The notes: generated by a model not told the origin, from the sequence alone. 64,000 nt of DNA from Pseudonocardia halophobica (GCF_027922425.1 NZ_BSFQ01000001.1:186001-250000), one strand, 5' to 3'. Shown: positions 1 through 8,208, numbered from the stretch's first letter. Numbers and translations: made by a program.

Positions 1-117
1 GGTGATCTGCGCGCGGGTGCGCGCGCCGACCGCGCCGATGCGCATCCGGGAGTACAACCTGCTCACGGTCGCCTCGACCAGGCCGACATCGTTGCTGTCG
101 AAGGTCAACGGTTCCAC
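1..117 (-). CDS. AraC-type regulator, N-terminal fragment (runs off window)
   Basis: Only the first 39 codons are inside the window. The peptide begins VEPLTFDSNDVGLVEATVSR and continues with a Leu-Tyr-Ser-Arg-Met-Arg stretch. This resembles the N-terminal ligand-binding (cupin-like) domain of AraC-type transcriptional activators, which often open with a 'TxDxDxxxxFLSRLY' pattern. The GTG start is chosen because GGGAGGAG lies 7 bases upstream. The DNA-binding C-terminus would lie to the left of the window, so the family call rests on a short stretch. Confidence 0.5.
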   Translation of the reverse strand, partial: MEPLTFDSNDVGLVEATVSRLYSRMRIGAVGARTRAQIT

Positions 118-253
118 GGGTCCACTCCTCCCGCCCGTCCGGTGGGAAGGGTACGACCGGACACGCCGTTCTGCTCGCGGTGACCCGGGCCAGGAGGCCG
201 ACGGCACGGGTCGTGGAGAACCGGACGGCCGCGCTGCACGGCGAGGTGCGGCG

Positions 254-592
254 TCATCCGGCCTTCGGACGGATGCGCAACACCTTCACCTGCTCGTCGT
301 CGAACTCCTCGAAGTGGAACTGGAGACCGGCGAACGGGCTGCCCGGGAAGTCGCCGGAGATCGTGCAGGTCACGACCGGTCCGTCCGCGGACTGCTCGAC
401 CGCGGTGATCGTGTGGGTGACGAGCGGGACGCCGGAGCGCCAGGCGCGGACAGCGGCGGTGCCGGAGTGCTCCCCGCCTTCGTCCTCCACGAGGGCGTCC
501 TCGGCGAACAACGCCAGGTAGGCCTCGTGGTCCTGGGAGGAGGCGAGCTCGAAGTACTCGCGGACGATCCGGGGGAGGGTGACGGCGGTCAT
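254..592 (-). CDS. SnoaL-like / nuclear transport factor 2 fold protein
   Basis: A 112-aa protein with the small alpha+beta barrel pattern of SnoaL-like proteins: an N-terminal helix (REYFELASSQDHEAYLALF), then EDALVEDEGG, and ending in FHFEEFDDEQVKVLRIRPKAG. Members of the fold include polyketide cyclases, isomerases and non-catalytic binding proteins, so no reaction can be assigned. It lies 50 bp downstream of the SDR gene on the same strand and is probably co-transcribed with it, which suggests a small oxidoreductase/isomerase pair. The ATG is preceded by a weak AAGGAGAATC Shine-Dalgarno. Confidence 0.7.
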   Translation of the reverse strand: MTAVTLPRIVREYFELASSQDHEAYLALFAEDALVEDEGGEHSGTAAVRAWRSGVPLVTHTITAVEQSADGPVVTCTISGDFPGSPFAGLQFHFEEFDDEQVKVLRIRPKAG

Positions 593-642
593 GATTCTCC
601 TTGTCGGGTGACGACCGGGTCGCGGTCGGATCAGGGACGGGA

Positions 643-1419
643 TCAGATGGTCGGGACGGTGCCGCCGTCGATGACGTGCTCCGCGCCGGTGATCGCCGAG
701 GCCCGGTCCGAGACCAGGAATGCGACGAGCTCGGCCACCTCGGCGGGCTCGGCGGGTCGGCCCAACGGGATCCCGCCGAGGGAGTCCGTCAGGGTCGCCA
801 GGGCGGCCTCCGCGCCGATGCCCTGCCCCTGGGCGATCCGGTCGATGAGCGCCTCGGCCGCAGTCGTCCTGATCATCCCGGGAGACACGGTGTTGACGCG
901 GATGCCGCGCGGGGCGACCTCGTTGGCCAGGCCCTTGCTGTAGGTCGCCAGCCCGGCCTTGGCGGCGGCGTAGCCCAGGGTCGCGTCGAACAGGGGCATG
1001 GTGCGCTGGATCGACGTCACGTGGACGATCGCACCCCTGCCGCGCTCGATCATCCCGGGCAGCAGTCCGCGATCGAGCCGCACGGCACTGAGGAGGTTGA
1101 GGTTCAGCTCCTCCCACCAGTGGTCGTCGGTCAAGGCGGCGAACCCTCCGGACGGCGCGTGCGAACCCCCCGCGACGTGCACGAGGATGTCCACTCCCCC
1201 GTTCCGCACGACCTGCTCGACAACGGCTCGCACCCCCTCGGGAGTCGTCGCGTCCGCCGCGATGAAGTGGGACCGATCGGTGCAGCCGGCCGGCATGGAC
1301 CTCGCCGTGACCGTCACGTCCGCGCCGGCTGCGCGCAGCCGCTGCGCGACGGCGGCGCCGGTGCCCTTCGTACCCCCGGTGACCAGTGCGCGTCGTCCGA
1401 GGAGATCCTGCTCAGTCAT
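643..1419 (-). CDS. SDR family NAD(P)-dependent oxidoreductase
   Basis: A 258-aa classical short-chain dehydrogenase. The nucleotide-binding glycine motif TGGTKGTG is near residues 14-21. The catalytic set is Ser136, Tyr150 and Lys154 (YAAAK), and the C-terminus has the usual IDGG. The substrate is unknown. It is divergent from the HxlR regulator at 1489, with a strongly palindromic 69-bp intergenic region between them, and is followed by a SnoaL-like gene. HxlR regulators often control divergent oxidoreductases in response to quinones, electrophiles or aldehydes, so a detoxification or catabolic role is plausible but inferred. Confidence 0.88.
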   Translation of the reverse strand: MTEQDLLGRRALVTGGTKGTGAAVAQRLRAAGADVTVTARSMPAGCTDRSHFIAADATTPEGVRAVVEQVVRNGGVDILVHVAGGSHAPSGGFAALTDDHWWEELNLNLLSAVRLDRGLLPGMIERGRGAIVHVTSIQRTMPLFDATLGYAAAKAGLATYSKGLANEVAPRGIRVNTVSPGMIRTTAAEALIDRIAQGQGIGAEAALATLTDSLGGIPLGRPAEPAEVAELVAFLVSDRASAITGAEHVIDGGTVPTI

Positions 1420-1428
1420 CGGCCCTCG

Positions 1429-1466
1429 CTACTGCTAGAATAGAAGTCAGTGACTTCGACAGTAGC
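1429..1466. promoter_or_regulatory. nested inverted repeats, probable HxlR operator
   Basis: The inner element is a perfect 15-bp palindrome, GAAGTCA-G-TGACTTC, at 1443-1457. The outer arms are GCTACTG at 1429-1435 and CAGTAGC at 1460-1466. The site sits between the divergent SDR and HxlR starts, overlapping where both promoters must lie. This is the expected position for an autoregulatory HxlR operator. The assignment is inferred from position and symmetry. Confidence 0.55.
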
Positions 1467-1488
1467 AGCAACTCGGAGGGAGTCAACC

Positions 1489-2010
1489 GTGGCAGGCAGG
1501 ATCCGGCTCGAGGACCGCGAGTGCCCACTGTCGACGGCTCTGGGGTACGTCGGCGAGTGGTGGACGTTGCTGATCCTGCACGACTGCTTCGACGGCTACA
1601 GCCGCTTCGACCAGTTCGAGGAGAACCTGCAGATCTCCACCAGCATGCTCACCCGCCGCCTGAAGACCCTCGTCGAGAACGGGCTCCTGGAGAAGCGGCC
1701 GTACCAGACCAACCCGGTCCGCCACGAGTACGTCCTCACCGAGCTCGGCCGCTCCCTGCGGCCGGTGATCGTCGCCCTCGCCGCCTGGGGGAACGCGCGG
1801 CTCGATCCGGCCGATCGCAGCATGATCCTCGTCGACGCCGCCACCGGGCAGGAGGTCGAGCCCGTGCTCGTCGACGACGCCACCGGACGTCGGGTCGACG
1901 GCGACGGGTTCGTCTTCGCCGCCGGTCCGGCGGCCAGCGCCCCCTTCCGCGACCGCTACGCAGACGTCGTCGCTGCGCCGCATGCCTCTGCAGCTGCAGC
2001 CGTGGACTGA
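1489..2010 (+). CDS. HxlR-family winged-helix transcriptional regulator
   Basis: A 173-aa protein. The HxlR signature begins with CPLSTALGYVGEWWTLLIL and continues with FDQFEENLQISTSMLTRRLK, a winged helix-turn-helix with the family's N-terminal cysteine in a 'C-P' context. The recognition and wing portion is VENGLLEKRPYQTNPVRHEY. The C-terminal ~60 residues extend beyond the minimal HxlR domain. The GTG at 1489 is preferred because GGAGGGA lies 7 bp upstream. An upstream in-frame GTG at 1450 falls inside the operator palindrome and has no ribosome-binding site. It likely represses itself and the divergent SDR/SnoaL pair. Confidence 0.85.
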   Translation: MAGRIRLEDRECPLSTALGYVGEWWTLLILHDCFDGYSRFDQFEENLQISTSMLTRRLKTLVENGLLEKRPYQTNPVRHEYVLTELGRSLRPVIVALAAWGNARLDPADRSMILVDAATGQEVEPVLVDDATGRRVDGDGFVFAAGPAASAPFRDRYADVVAAPHASAAAAVD

Positions 2011-2058
2011 CGGACGCCTCGAGGGTCGTCCGCGCTCGGCGTGCAAGCTGGTCAGCGG

Positions 2059-2099
2059 TGGTGGAGACGAGGAGAATCGAACCCCTGACCCCCGCCTTG
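2059..2099 (-). repeat. partial tRNA-Ala 3' half (old attachment-site remnant, distal)
   Basis: This stretch matches the 3' half of the tRNA-Ala gene at 14191-14266 (acceptor 3' strand with CCA, T-arm and anticodon 3' strand), on the same strand, with about two mismatches. The 5' half is absent, so it cannot be a functional tRNA. About 45 bp beyond the tRNA-like part (2100-2145) also resembles the sequence beyond the second fragment at 12028-12072. The likely origin is an integrative element that duplicated the tRNA 3' end. Confidence 0.75.
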
Positions 2100-2249
2100 A
2101 AGGAAATCGGCGTCGTGACCTGCGTTGCAGTCAGCAGGTCAGCGCCCCTCCAGCCCTGTCCGTGTTGCCTGCGCTGGCTTCGAACGACCCAGGTTCAAAT
2201 ATCCACTGCGGACCGGAGTTCCTGGCCGTAGGCTGCTTTGAGTGCGACG

Positions 2250-2729
2250 TCAATCGCCTGCCAGCTGCTCAGTGCAGCCCGCGGCCAGGGCTTGATCGAT
2301 CTTGTCCAGCGCGCCTCTGACCAGCTCGCCGTATGCGCCCTCGCCCAGCGCGCCGACCGTGGCTCGCGCCTTCTCGAGATGCTCATGAGCGCGGTCGGTG
2401 TCGCCGAGTCGGCGGTGGTCATCGGCGACGCTCAGGTACAGCGACGGCATGAACCCCCGAACCTGCAGCCTGCGATCGAACTCCTGCGCACGCTCGTCGG
2501 TCACACCTTCTACAGCGGCTAGCGCGCGCTCGTCCCACAGCAGCTCGGCCAGGTCATCGTCCTGCAGGTCGGCCAGGAAATGCGCGATCACGCAGCGGTG
2601 GAAGTCGTCGCCTCCGCCCCGCTCGACCTCGACCCACATGTTCTCCAGCTGCTGCCGGGCCATCGCTCGCTGGCCGGTCTGACCGCGCTGCACAGCGGCG
2701 ATCACCCGAGCCATGACGTCGTCGCCCAT
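2250..2729 (-). CDS. hypothetical protein, helical TPR-like
   Basis: A 159-aa predicted soluble, mostly helical protein of unknown function. The ATG at 2729 has an excellent ribosome-binding site (GAGGAGG, 3 bp upstream), which supports it as a real gene. The C-terminal half (SLYLSVADDHRRLGDTDRAH, then EHLEKARATV) has the helix-turn-helix spacing of a tetratricopeptide unit. The N-terminal half (FHRCVIAHFLADLQDD) is conserved-looking but unassigned. It stands alone next to the distal tRNA fragment and is not obviously in an operon. Confidence 0.65.
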   Translation of the reverse strand: MGDDVMARVIAAVQRGQTGQRAMARQQLENMWVEVERGGGDDFHRCVIAHFLADLQDDDLAELLWDERALAAVEGVTDERAQEFDRRLQVRGFMPSLYLSVADDHRRLGDTDRAHEHLEKARATVGALGEGAYGELVRGALDKIDQALAAGCTEQLAGD

Positions 2730-2855
2730 GAACCTCCTCTACACCGCCGTCAGAGCGACGGGTGATCATGGTTCACGCTCGCGAACGCCACACCCGCTAC
2801 CCCACATGGGCACCGTCGTCAGCAGGCTGGACGGTCAGCTCGGCTCCTCGGCACC

Positions 2856-3010
2856 GTCATCCGATTCGCCCTGTTCTTCGACGGGACCTGGAACGCGCCC
2901 GTCGCCTGCACCACGATGCACGCCTTGTACCGCCGCACGCCCGAACAAGAGCCCACTGGTCCTCCTGCGGTCGAGAGTGCCCAGGTCGAGGAACACGTCG
3001 CGCCATCCTC
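2856..3010 (+). pseudogene. possible DUF2235 remnant in a degenerate stretch (2730-3468)
   Basis: The frame at 2856 reads VIRFALFFDGTWNAPVACTT. 'LFFDGTWN' is the opening motif of DUF2235 (alpha/beta-hydrolase-like, T6SS Tle1-related) proteins. No start codon fits, the sequence after about 50 residues no longer resembles the family, and the catalytic GFSRGA motif is absent. It is therefore at most a decayed 5' fragment. The rest of 2730-3468 contains no supportable gene in any frame. A short minus-strand peptide ending at 3300 (MAVERALGKGATIPPGAAAD) has no recognised family. Confidence 0.3.
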
Positions 3011-3468
3011 GGCGCCCGGTCGTCCAGCGGCGCGGCAGTCTACCGCCACCCGTGACTGGCCGGACCGAGGCCGACGCGCTCGAGTTCTTCGACGAATTGA
3101 TGAACGAAGGCCGTCCGGCTCGACCACGTCGGAGATGCGATCGACGAGGCGACGGGGTCGGCCGGCGTCCCGTTTCCGCGAAGGGTGGACTCCTGGCGCG
3201 GCGGCAGTGACAGGTGCCCTCCTCGTGCTTGAGCACCAGCCGACCCCTCGCCTCACGACCGAGGGAACGGGTAGACGCACCGGGTACCAATTGCCCAGGT
3301 CACGCCAGACCGACGATGAGGTCCTTCAACGGGGTGGCCGCGTCCGCCGCGGCTCCCGGCGGGATCGTCGCCCCCTTACCCAGTGCGCGCTCAACAGCCA
3401 TGGCAGGTTGCGCACGCGAGCGCGCCCCCGCACTCGGCGACGATCCCGGGGACCCCGGACCGGGTGCC

Positions 3469-3503
3469 GGGCCCGGCCGACGGGTGTTCCGTCGGCCGGG
3501 CCC
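3469..3503 (-). terminator. strong hairpin terminator after the dioxygenase-like operon
   Basis: A perfect 15-bp inverted repeat (GGGCCCGGCCGACGG and its complement) encloses a 5-base loop at 3484-3488. It begins 15 bp past the stop codon of the glutamine-synthetase-like gene at 3519. No long U-tract follows, which is common for actinobacterial terminators. Confidence 0.7.
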
Positions 3504-3518
3504 AGGGTGGTGCACGGA

Positions 3519-5012
3519 CTAGAACAACTCGAAGTACTCGCGGTGCTCCCAGTCGGTGACGCCGTTGACGTAGGTTTCGGAGTCGGGGTTCTCGGCGACC
3601 CAGGCCTCGTACCGGCCGATCTCGCTGCGCTTCATCGTGACCATGTAGTCGACGAAAGTGCTGCCGAACTCGGCGCGGAAGAACCGGTCGTCCTCCAGCA
3701 CCCGGACCGCGTCGGACAGGCTGGCCGGCAGCTGCTCGACCTCGGCACTGTAGGGGTCCTCGCTCAGCGGCCCGGGGGAGGTCCGGTTGACGATGCCGTC
3801 GAGGCCGGCGACCACCTGCGACGCCATGTACAGATAGGGGTTCGCCGACGCCTCACCCACGCGGTTCTCCACGTGCGAGGCCTTGTCGCCCGGGGCGCTG
3901 ATCACCCGCATCATCGCGGCGCGGTTGTCGTAGGCCCAGGTCAGCCGGTCCGGGGCCAGCGAGTAGGGCCGCCGGCGGCGGTACCCGTTGACGGTCGGGG
4001 TGGTGAACACCGACGCCGCGGCGCCGTGCGCGAGCTGCCCACCCACGTAGTGTCGACCCAGCTCGGAGAGGGTCTCGCCCTCGCCGGGGACCATCAGGTT
4101 CTCCCCGGTGGTGCTGTCGGCGATGGAGGTGTGCAGGTGCCAGCCGCTGGCGTAGAACCCGGCGATCGCGGGCGTGCACATGAACGAGGCGAGGTACCCG
4201 TGCCGCTTCGCGGTCTGCTTGGCGGCCATCTTGAACAGGCTGGCCGCGTCCGCCGCCGCGAGCCCCTCGATCACGTCGAACGTCGTCTCGACCTGGCTGG
4301 GGGCCCACTCGTCGTCGAAGGAGCGCAGCGGCAGGCCCATGGCGAGCACCGAGTCGCGGATCGGGGTGAGCGCCTCGTCGATCTCGTCGAGGTGGTCGAG
4401 CAGCAGGTAGTTGTACCCGCGGGCGACCGGGGCGACCTGCGGCGGGTCCGCCGGGGATCCCGGCGCGCCGAGCGAGCACCGGCCGAGCAGGTCGTCGACG
4501 ATGCGGGTGAGGTACCACTCCATCTCGATACCGGCGACGAGGGTGTAGTTCCGCTCGGCGAGCTTGGCCAGGGCGTTCCGTAGGATGGTGCGCGGCGCGA
4601 GCGGGAACAGCGACCCGTTGCCCATGAAGAGGTCGGCGAAGACCACCGCGGTCTTCGGCGCCCAGGGCAGCAGCCGGAAGGTCTCCGGGTCCGGAACCAT
4701 GGTGACGTTCGGGCTGCCGCCCAGGCCCTCGACCGCGAAGCCGCCGTCGGCGCTGAACGGGTTGAGCACGATGGCGTTGGCGGTGTCGAAGAAGAACGGC
4801 GCCATGGTGATCTCGTTGCCGGTCTTGAGCGCGCTGAAGTACGCCGTCCGGGTCAGCGCCTTGCCGCGCAGCAGGCCGTGCTGATCCGGCCACACGACGC
4901 GGACGAACTCGACATCGTGCTGCTCGACCAGCTTCTTGGTCCGCTCGGCGGCCTCGATCTTCTCGGGTCCGTACAGGTCGTGGCGCTCGATGAACGAGCC
5001 GGTGGTGGGCAT
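3519..5012 (-). CDS. glutamine-synthetase-like gamma-glutamylanilide synthase (AtdA1/TdnQ type)
   Basis: A 497-aa protein of the glutamine synthetase superfamily. Visible GS signatures include the beta-grasp segment FVRVVWPDQHGLLRGKAL, the metal-binding AGIEMEWYL, the ATP/metal segment GWHLHTS, the arginine-rich NGYRRRRPYSLAPDRL and ENRVGEASANPYLYMA. In aniline and alkylaniline degraders such proteins ligate glutamate to the aromatic amine, making the gamma-glutamyl anilide that the Rieske dioxygenase then uses. It is the last gene of a five-gene coupled operon, 16 bp after the amidotransferase-like gene and just before a hairpin terminator. The ATG is selected for GGAGGAG upstream; a longer in-frame extension lacks support. 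The specific substrate is inferred from the neighbours. Confidence 0.8.
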   Translation of the reverse strand: MPTTGSFIERHDLYGPEKIEAAERTKKLVEQHDVEFVRVVWPDQHGLLRGKALTRTAYFSALKTGNEITMAPFFFDTANAIVLNPFSADGGFAVEGLGGSPNVTMVPDPETFRLLPWAPKTAVVFADLFMGNGSLFPLAPRTILRNALAKLAERNYTLVAGIEMEWYLTRIVDDLLGRCSLGAPGSPADPPQVAPVARGYNYLLLDHLDEIDEALTPIRDSVLAMGLPLRSFDDEWAPSQVETTFDVIEGLAAADAASLFKMAAKQTAKRHGYLASFMCTPAIAGFYASGWHLHTSIADSTTGENLMVPGEGETLSELGRHYVGGQLAHGAAASVFTTPTVNGYRRRRPYSLAPDRLTWAYDNRAAMMRVISAPGDKASHVENRVGEASANPYLYMASQVVAGLDGIVNRTSPGPLSEDPYSAEVEQLPASLSDAVRVLEDDRFFRAEFGSTFVDYMVTMKRSEIGRYEAWVAENPDSETYVNGVTDWEHREYFELF

Positions 5013-5028
5013 GGGCTTCTCCTCCGTG

Positions 5029-5715
5029 TCAGTGTCGGAAGCGGGCGGTTGCGATGTCGTGGAACCAGCGGTCGAGCAGCGCCCGGGAGTCCCGGGCGCC
5101 GCAGGCGAAGTACCGCTCGGCATCGGCGCGCACCGCGGCGACATCGACACCGAACCGTTCGAGCTTCGGACCCTCCACGGCGAGCAGGTCCTGCACCCCG
5201 TCCAGGGTCATCTCGGGGTGGAACTGGATCGCGAGTGCCGTCCCGAGCGTCCAGGCCTGCACGTAGCGGTCGGACTCGGCGAGGATCTCGGCCCCGGGCG
5301 GCGGCGTCATCGTGTCGGAGTGGAAGGAGAAGTACTCCCCCTCCACCCCGGTCCCGGCGGGGGCCGCGGACCGGACCCGGATGACGCCGGCCTCCAGGCC
5401 CGCCTCGCCGGGCCGCGCGCAGCCCCCGAGCGCTCGGGCCAGCACCTGCGAGCCGAGGCAGATCGCGAGCACCGGGAGGCCGGCGTGGACGGCGTCGCGC
5501 AGGAAGCGCTCCTCCTCGGCCAGGTACGGATGGTCCTCGTAGGCCGCCTGCGGCCCGCCCAGCGCGACCACGGCGCCGATCTCGTCGAGCGCCGGGAAGG
5601 CCTCCCCCCGGTAGGGCCGCACCGTCCGGTAGGCGTGCCCGTGCTCGCGGGCGGTCTCCTCGACGAGCCCCCCGACCGCCTCGTCGACGTGGGTGAGAAC
5701 GGCGACGGTCGTCAT
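5029..5715 (-). CDS. class I glutamine amidotransferase-like protein (AtdA2/TdnT type)
   Basis: A 228-aa class I (triad) GATase-like protein with nucleophile Cys86 in LAICLGSQ and the His166/Glu168 pair in QFHPE. In aniline-dioxygenase clusters the homologue hydrolyses gamma-glutamyl-anilide and so controls the intracellular amine and its conjugate. The ATG overlaps the stop of the upstream 97-aa gene by 4 bases (ATGA), and the next gene starts 16 bp downstream, so it is translated as part of the same operon. The full triad indicates an active hydrolase. Guanidine- or GMP-synthase-like alternatives are unlikely given the context. Confidence 0.8.
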   Translation of the reverse strand: MTTVAVLTHVDEAVGGLVEETAREHGHAYRTVRPYRGEAFPALDEIGAVVALGGPQAAYEDHPYLAEEERFLRDAVHAGLPVLAICLGSQVLARALGGCARPGEAGLEAGVIRVRSAAPAGTGVEGEYFSFHSDTMTPPPGAEILAESDRYVQAWTLGTALAIQFHPEMTLDGVQDLLAVEGPKLERFGVDVAAVRADAERYFACGARDSRALLDRWFHDIATARFRH

Positions 5716-6005
5716 GGCTGCGGCCTCGCTTCGATACCGGTGCCCCACGGGTCCCAGTGGTCGATCCCGGCGAGCGCGCCCATCAGTGCCATCGCCTTAC
5801 CGCGGTCGACCGCCACCCAGGTGTCGTCCGGGGTGACCTGGTAGGGGGTGAAGTCCCAGAAGGACAGGGTCCGCGCCTGCTCCACCAGCGGCCGGGTGCT
5901 GCGGACCTGTCGCTCCAGCCGGGCGAGCCGCCGGTGCAGCAACGCGTTCTCGTGGCGCAACGCGTCGACCTGCGCCCGCAGGGTGGCCGGTTCCTCGTCC
6001 CCCAT
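5712..6005 (-). CDS. small coiled-coil protein of unknown function inside the dioxygenase operon
   Basis: A 97-aa protein I do not recognise. Residues about 8-48 form a heptad-rich coiled coil (LRAQVDALRHENALLHRRLA). The C-terminal half is conserved-looking and aromatic (LSFWDFTPYQVTPDDTWVAV), ending in DHWDPWGTG. Its ATG shares one base with the stop of the beta-subunit gene (TGATG), and its stop overlaps the GATase ATG by 4 bases. It is therefore almost certainly translated and functionally linked. The well-known aniline clusters of Gram-negatives have no such gene here. A role as an assembly factor, oligomerisation subunit or electron-transfer accessory is speculation. Confidence 0.75.
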   Translation of the reverse strand: MGDEEPATLRAQVDALRHENALLHRRLARLERQVRSTRPLVEQARTLSFWDFTPYQVTPDDTWVAVDRGKAMALMGALAGIDHWDPWGTGIEARPQP

Positions 6006-6604
6006 CAGAACACCAGGGTGAGGTTCTCGTGGATCTGGTCGGATTCCAGCAGGTTGACCTGCTTGAGCTTGATCCGCCAACCGTCGCCGGTCCGTCTGAG
6101 CACGTGGCCGTACCAGCCGGGATAGGTCTTGGTCACCCCGGCCCGGAGCTCGTGCACCACGAAGGTGGAGCGGATGAGCCGCTCGTCGGTCACCGGGTCG
6201 ACGGTCGTCTCCACGTTGCCGATCAGCCGCCGCGTCCGGGAGGCCGGGATCTGGCTGAACGCCAGCCCAGTGCGCAGCCAGTAGACGCGATCGGTGAGCC
6301 GGCGCCGGTCGTCGAAGGCGTGCGAGACCTCGACGGTCGGGTCCCCGGCGCCCGCGGTCACCGGGACCCAGTACAGGCAGTCGTCGGTGAACTGCTCCAG
6401 CCAGTCGTTGAACCGGCCCACGTCCACGAGTCTGGCCTCGCGGGCGAGGAACGACTGCGCCTCGACGATCTCGGCGACACCGGCGTCGGGCCAGTCCTCG
6501 CGCAGCAGGGCGGACTGGCGCGCCAGCTCCGCATAGAACCGGTCGTCGACGTGGTAGGACCACGAGGAGGTGTCGGCGTACTCGGCCGGGGTCCGACGGC
6601 TCAT
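6005..6604 (-). CDS. aromatic-ring-hydroxylating (Rieske) dioxygenase, beta subunit
   Basis: A 199-aa protein with the NTF2-like fold of ring-hydroxylating dioxygenase small subunits: SFLAREARLVDVGRFNDWLE, DDCLYWVPVT, then a long middle strand region, and the C-terminal GDGWRIKLKQVNLLESDQIH. Beta subunits are structural partners in the alpha3beta3 hexamer. The ATG overlaps the stop of the alpha-subunit gene by 4 bases, implying translational coupling and stoichiometric synthesis. Its start in turn precedes the coiled-coil gene with a 1-base overlap. Confidence 0.88.
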   Translation of the reverse strand: MSRRTPAEYADTSSWSYHVDDRFYAELARQSALLREDWPDAGVAEIVEAQSFLAREARLVDVGRFNDWLEQFTDDCLYWVPVTAGAGDPTVEVSHAFDDRRRLTDRVYWLRTGLAFSQIPASRTRRLIGNVETTVDPVTDERLIRSTFVVHELRAGVTKTYPGWYGHVLRRTGDGWRIKLKQVNLLESDQIHENLTLVF

Positions 6605-7929
6605 CGCGCGGTGCCCTCGCTCATCATCTCGAGCCATGCGGCGTAGTAGCGGCGCATGTGCAGTTCGTCGGTCGCGGTGCTGGACACGACGCCGTCCGGG
6701 CCCACCTCCTGCCACCCCGGCACGTCCAGCCCGCGGTTCATCAGCACCCACTCGGCCTCGGGCGCGGCCAGTCCACGCTGGACCTCCTCGAAGTTGGCCT
6801 GGTCGTCGGGCTCGCCGAAGGCCGGGAAGTCCTCCTGGGTGCGCATCCGCATCGTGTTCACCTCCGGTGGCACTCCGCCGATCGTGGTGGCATGCCAGGT
6901 GAGCTGCGTGCGGTCCACCCCGAGCGGCTCGATGACCTGGATCTGGTTCCCGATCACCAACAGGTTGGGGAAGATGCTCAGGTTGATCTGCGAGCCGATG
7001 GTCAGGTCCAGCAGCCGGTCGGCGTCGGCGCCGTGTTCGGCCCGGATCTTCTCCTCGAACCACTCCCGGCCGGGCTGCGGGCGCTGGTTGGCCCAGAAGC
7101 TGCCCGGGCCGTCGTAGTTCGGCCGCTGGTCGATCACGCTGTGTCCGTTGCCGAGCATGTAGGTCCGCATGGGGCCCTCGTCCGGGGAGCGGCCGAAGTA
7201 GGCCATGTCCTTCGCATCGCCCATGCGAGAGGCCATCTCGAGCAGCGACCGGTGGGAGAAGGCGGGGTGGTACCCGTCGCCCGCGTTGTCGTAGGCGAGC
7301 TTCCAGTTGCCGCGGTAACCCATCCGGTGCGCGGCACTGCGGACGACGACCTCGCCACCGGGGGCGCGGTCGACCCAGTAGTCGAGCCAGCCGGCCGCCG
7401 GGCCCAGCCAGTCCACCACCGACGGGGCGGACTCGTTCAGCGTCCCGAAGACGAAGCCGCGGTAGGACTCCACTCGGGCGACCTTGTGCAGGCCGTGCTC
7501 GGACTTGTCGAACGACGGCCCGAAGCCCTTCGGCCACGGGGTCCCGACGAGCTCGCCGGTGTTGCGGAAGGTCCAGCCGTGGTACGGACACTGGAAGCTC
7601 TTCGCGGTGCCGGACTCCTCGCGGCACAGCGTGGCGGCCCGGTGGCTGCACCGGTTGAACACCGCGTGCAGGTCGCCCCTGCGGTCCCGCGTGACGATCA
7701 CCGGGCGCAGACCCATCCGGACGGACCGAAAGGAGTTCGGCTCCGGCAGCTGTGACTCGTGGGCCAGGTAGACCCACGAGCGGCCGCCGAAGACCTTGAC
7801 CATCTCCTCGTCGAAGATGTGCTGCTCGGTGTAGACGGACCGGTGCACTCGATCCTCGCGCACCAGCGCCGCGTAGTCGGTGCGACCTGGCGCCGGCGCG
7901 ACGGCCGGCAAGTCGCGGGAAACTGTCAT
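6601..7929 (-). CDS. aromatic-ring-hydroxylating (Rieske) dioxygenase, alpha subunit (aniline-dioxygenase-like)
   Basis: A 442-aa catalytic subunit. The Rieske [2Fe-2S] ligands are Cys94/His96 (CSH) and Cys114/His117 (CPYH). The mononuclear iron site includes His221 and His226 in DNAGDGYHPAFSH, with the bridging Asp218. It is the first gene of the operon beta - coiled coil - GATase - GS. That set of partners is diagnostic for AtdA/Tdn/Dca-type aniline dioxygenases, which convert gamma-glutamylated anilines to catechols. No ferredoxin reductase gene is present nearby, so electrons must come from a component encoded elsewhere. The ATG at 7929 has GGAGG 6 bp upstream; longer in-frame starts have none. 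Aniline itself as substrate is inferred. Confidence 0.85.
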   Translation of the reverse strand: MTVSRDLPAVAPAPGRTDYAALVREDRVHRSVYTEQHIFDEEMVKVFGGRSWVYLAHESQLPEPNSFRSVRMGLRPVIVTRDRRGDLHAVFNRCSHRAATLCREESGTAKSFQCPYHGWTFRNTGELVGTPWPKGFGPSFDKSEHGLHKVARVESYRGFVFGTLNESAPSVVDWLGPAAGWLDYWVDRAPGGEVVVRSAAHRMGYRGNWKLAYDNAGDGYHPAFSHRSLLEMASRMGDAKDMAYFGRSPDEGPMRTYMLGNGHSVIDQRPNYDGPGSFWANQRPQPGREWFEEKIRAEHGADADRLLDLTIGSQINLSIFPNLLVIGNQIQVIEPLGVDRTQLTWHATTIGGVPPEVNTMRMRTQEDFPAFGEPDDQANFEEVQRGLAAPEAEWVLMNRGLDVPGWQEVGPDGVVSSTATDELHMRRYYAAWLEMMSEGTAR

Positions 7930-8009
7930 CGCTGCCTCCGCGAGGGGTGTGTGGGGACGGTCGGCGGTGCGCGTCGGGAACGAACGACTACGGATTCGTG
8001 TTCCGTGTT

Positions 8010-8019
8010 TCGTATACGA
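8010..8019. promoter_or_regulatory. TCGTATACGA palindrome, probable GntR/FadR operator
   Basis: A perfect 10-bp palindrome lies in the 279-bp region between the divergent dioxygenase operon and the GntR gene. It fits the general FadR/GntR operator form T-N-GT-N(2-3)-AC-N-A. The location suggests that the regulator controls both directions. Confidence 0.5.
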
Positions 8020-8208
8020 TGAGAGTATGGCGGCTCGCTGTTGATCACGCAAGCACTAGGATCGGTTCGGGTGAGGCGATGCGCTCGACCGGGCACTCCG
8101 GCCGAGCCCGCCGCACCCGGAGGACCCGCGCCTGCCGGCCGGCAACGCGCGGGGCTGCGGACGGCGGAACCGCACAGCGGGACCGTGGACAGCGACGGGG
8201 AGGTCGGC

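Noticed and set aside
2160..2210. GGTTCAAAT resembling a tRNA T-loop next to the distal fragment
   Set aside because: No matching stems or other tRNA arms can be drawn around it.
2916..4583. 555-codon plus-strand frame across 2.9-4.6 kb
   Set aside because: The second half is antisense to the GS-like gene; only its first ~50 residues, together with 20 preceding codons, hint at a DUF2235 remnant.
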